64,000 bases of DNA from Streptomyces sp. CG4. GTDB lineage: Bacteria; Actinomycetota; Actinomycetes; Streptomycetales; Streptomycetaceae. The DNA lies in NCBI RefSeq assembly GCF_041080655.1, contig NZ_CP163525.1:1612001-1676000 (forward strand). Direction: 5' to 3'. Below, piece after piece: positions 62,200-64,000 of the stretch. Made by a program: the position numbers and the translations under genes. The notes under the pieces were generated by a model. That model searched no databases. It saw nothing but the letters and a program-made list of their open reading frames with translations, and was not told where the DNA came from. Numbering within the stretch: position 1 is the stretch's first letter; every line of letters begins with the position of its first letter.

Positions 62200-62871
62200 T
62201 CAGGAGCCGTGGGCCACGGCGTCCAGGTGGGGCAGGATGTGGTCCAGTCGCTCCCGCTTGGTGCGCAGATAGGTGATGTTGCTCTCGCATGGCTCGATCA
62301 GCAGCGGCACCCGCTCGGTGACCTGGATGCCGTGCCGCACCAGCGCCTCCCGCTTGCGCGGGTTGTTGGACATCAGGCGCACCGAGCGCACGCCGAGGTC
62401 GCGCAGGATCTCGGCCGCGACGCGGTAGTCGCGGGCGTCGACGGGCAGGCCCAGCGCGAGGTTCGCCTCCACCGTGTCCAGGCCCTCCGCCTGCAGGGCC
62501 ATGGCGCGCAGCTTGGCGAGCAGTCCGATGCCGCGGCCCTCGTGGCCCCTCAAGTAGACGACGATGCCGCTGCCTTCGGCGACGACGGCGCGCAGCGCCG
62601 ACGCCAGCTGGTCGCCGCACTCGCAGTGCCGGGAGCCGAACGCGTCCCCGGTCAGGCACTCCGAGTGCAGCCGGGTCAGCACGTTCTCGGTGCCGATCTC
62701 GCCGTACACCAGGGCCACTTGCTCGTCACCGCGGTCGTGGTCCAGGTAACCGATCGCCTGGAATTTCCCGTACACGGTCGGCAGCGGTGCATTCACCACG
62801 CGTTCCGCACCCGAACGCCGCGAGGACTTTGTACCGAGTACGCCGAGGTTGACGCCGGTGTTTTCTGTCAT
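62200..62871 (-). CDS. ribA: GTP cyclohydrolase II with a Tyr-to-Met active-site change (FAPy-forming type)
   Basis: A 223-residue stand-alone GTP cyclohydrolase II without a RibB domain. The zinc site is intact (HSECLTGDAFGSRHCEC: Cys72, Cys83, Cys85). GHEGRGIGLL and the late LMSNNPRKREAL bind the triphosphate and the base. At residue 124 the sequence reads RAMALQ where E. coli RibA has RAYALQ (Tyr105). From memory, the S. coelicolor paralog with Met here stops at the formylamino-pyrimidine (FAPy) instead of releasing formate. The symbol marks the family only. ATG 62871 follows AGGAATAAG. It diverges from a creatininase-family gene, with a 38-bp gap. Confidence 0.9.
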   Translation of the reverse strand: MTENTGVNLGVLGTKSSRRSGAERVVNAPLPTVYGKFQAIGYLDHDRGDEQVALVYGEIGTENVLTRLHSECLTGDAFGSRHCECGDQLASALRAVVAEGSGIVVYLRGHEGRGIGLLAKLRAMALQAEGLDTVEANLALGLPVDARDYRVAAEILRDLGVRSVRLMSNNPRKREALVRHGIQVTERVPLLIEPCESNITYLRTKRERLDHILPHLDAVAHGS

Positions 62872-62909
62872 GATCTTATTCCTAAGCAGAGACGAAAGGC
62901 CATGAAAAG

Positions 62910-63686
62910 ATGAGTGGTTCGGGTGCGCGTGCGGCGGCAGACCGAGGGTTGTACGGCGTGTTGCCGGCGGACACCACGGAAGACGTGACGGCGCGGGGGG
63001 CGGGCGTTTCAGCACAGGTCGCCGTCCTTCCCGTGGGCAGTTTCGAACAGCACGGTGCGTTCCTGCCGCTGGCGACGGACACGCTCGTCGCCTGTGCCGT
63101 GGCGCGGGAGATCGCCGCCGCGTACCCGGTGCACCTCCTTCCTCCGGTGACGGTCTCCTGCTCGCACGAGCATGCCCGGTGGCCGGGGACCGTCAGCATC
63201 TCCGCCGTGACCCTCCATGCGGTGGTCTCGGACATCGCGGCGTCGTTGCGCCGTTCGGGTGTCGACGCGCTCGTCGTGGTCAACGGGCACGGCGGCAACT
63301 ACGTGCTGGGCAACGTCGTCCAGGAGGCCTCCGCGCGCGGTGAGCGGATGGCGCTGTTCCCGGCCGCCGAGGACTGGGAGGCGGCGCGGGAGCGGGCGGG
63401 GGTGCGGACCTCGTTGCTCACCGACATGCACGCGGGGGAAATCGAGACCTCGATTCTGCTGCACGCTCATCCCGAATTCGTCCGCCCTGGTTACGAGTCC
63501 GCCGATTTCACCGCTGACGACCGTCGTCATCTCCTCACCGTGGGAATGTCCGCCTATACCGAATCGGGCGTCATCGGCCGTCCTTCCCTGGGTTCGGCGG
63601 AAAAGGGGAAGGAACTGCTGGCGAGCCTGGCGGATTCCTTCGAGTCGTACTTCGCGTTGCTCACCTCCGCGCGGGAACGCGGGTAG
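62910..63686 (+). CDS. Creatininase-family amidohydrolase, candidate FAPy deformylase
   Basis: A 258-residue binuclear metal hydrolase. The expected ligands of the creatininase fold are present: Glu46 and His48 (PVGSFEQHG), Asp57 (LATDT), His127 (VVNGHGGNY) and Glu177/Glu179 (MHAGEIET). Relatives include creatininase, the mycofactocin peptidase MftE and the archaeal deformylase ArfB, which hydrolyses FAPy. Divergence from a FAPy-type GTP cyclohydrolase II makes a deformylase role the best inference. Its 3' end overlaps the opposing membrane-protein gene by 133 bp. Confidence 0.87.
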   Translation: MSGSGARAAADRGLYGVLPADTTEDVTARGAGVSAQVAVLPVGSFEQHGAFLPLATDTLVACAVAREIAAAYPVHLLPPVTVSCSHEHARWPGTVSISAVTLHAVVSDIAASLRRSGVDALVVVNGHGGNYVLGNVVQEASARGERMALFPAAEDWEAARERAGVRTSLLTDMHAGEIETSILLHAHPEFVRPGYESADFTADDRRHLLTVGMSAYTESGVIGRPSLGSAEKGKELLASLADSFESYFALLTSARERG

Positions 63687-64000
63687 TCCGCCGCGCGGCC
63701 ACCGGTCACGGCGGCTGCGGCGGCGTCCGCCGTGCCGGTCGTGCCGCGCAGACCGCCGTACCAGCGCACAGCGAGGACGACGGCGCCGGGCAGGCTCGCC
63801 ACGAAGCTGAGCACGCCGTACACGACGGCGACGGCGATCCCCGTGCTCGCGTCGAGCCCCGCCGCGCCGAACGCCCAGGCGGTCACACCCTCGCGCGGTC
63901 CGAAGCCGCCGACGTTCAGCGGCAGCCCCATGGCGACCAGGGCGAGGACGGCGAGCGGGATCAGGTCCGCGACCGGGGCGGCGGAGCCGGCGACCCGGGC
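63554..64000 (-). CDS. Flippase-like (LPG synthase TM-type) membrane protein, C-terminal part
   Basis: The visible part is the last ~148 residues; the N-terminus lies beyond the window. Segments PLNVGGFGPREGVTAWAFGAAGL and AVAVVYGVLSFVASLPGAVVLAVRW are diagnostic of the UPF0104/LPG-synthase TM flippase-like family (multi-pass). After the last TM helix, about 55 hydrophilic residues (TADAAAAAVTGGRAADYPRSRAE... to MTPDSV) extend antisense into the creatininase gene. The true stop may be as drawn, because no earlier in-frame stop exists. It may export or flip a lipid-linked product of the neighbouring genes. Confidence 0.75.
   Translation of the reverse strand, partial: ARVAGSAAPVADLIPLAVLALVAMGLPLNVGGFGPREGVTAWAFGAAGLDASTGIAVAVVYGVLSFVASLPGAVVLAVRWYGGLRGTTGTADAAAAAVTGGRAADYPRSRAEVSNAKYDSKESARLASSSFPFSAEPREGRPMTPDSV

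Overview
The window is high-GC actinobacterial DNA. Gene content, GTG/TTG starts, ATGA-type overlaps, Tat and lipoprotein signals and the regulators all point to Streptomyces. The backbone (pca genes, phospholipase C, stand-alone phosphopantetheinyl transferase, pentose-phosphate operon, GTP cyclohydrolase II) resembles, from memory, a chromosome-arm region of S. coelicolor read in the opposite direction. Several decayed genes and inserted sugar or aromatic loci sit in it. I saw no rRNA, tRNA, CRISPR array or intact insertion sequence.

Layout. 1-2547: end of a protocatechuate (pca) operon and a short-chain dehydrogenase. 2555-6520: a large AAA/TPR ATPase without the expected HTH, then a scar joining remnants of an MHS transporter and of anmK. 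6668-11638: two DUF2510 proteins, a TetR/PAP2 divergent pair with a 16-bp-period operator array, and a DMT-type membrane protein. 11705-16457: secreted phospholipase C with an 11-bp-period repeat upstream, a Rieske-oxygenase remnant, and a secreted GH87 alpha-1,3-glucanase. 16510-22489: GH13 alpha-glucosidase, ABC sugar permeases, binding lipoprotein and LacI regulator. With GH87 these form a co-directional candidate alpha-1,3-glucan utilisation locus. 22621-25282: free-standing MmyB-like sensor domain, XRE regulator, ImmA/IrrE peptidase and a small protein. 25376-28338: PPTase, metallophosphoesterase, ATP-grasp enzyme. 28617-38507: GH38, GH4, a GH2 remnant, Tat-exported phosphoesterase-LamG, GH16-CBM6 and AraC.

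38653-47582 is a compact central-carbon operon: tkt, tal, zwf, opcA, pgi, gnd and a histidine phosphatase. 47605-49479 is a GT39-type mannosyltransferase. 49645-54980 is a quinate/shikimate catabolic locus (dehydroshikimate dehydratase, shikimate dehydrogenase, TetR, MHS transporter). Its product protocatechuate would feed the pca genes at the left edge. 55097-62138 holds a VOC protein, snapalysin, three TetR/target units with visible operators, a DHA2 exporter and a serine hydrolase. 62200-64000 holds a GTP cyclohydrolase II in which Met replaces the family tyrosine, a creatininase-family hydrolase and a flippase-like membrane protein. This looks like a branch from riboflavin-type chemistry into specialised metabolism.

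The strongest system-level candidates are the GTP cyclohydrolase II/creatininase/membrane-protein cluster, the GH87-ABC-GH13-LacI locus, and a set of periodic operator arrays.
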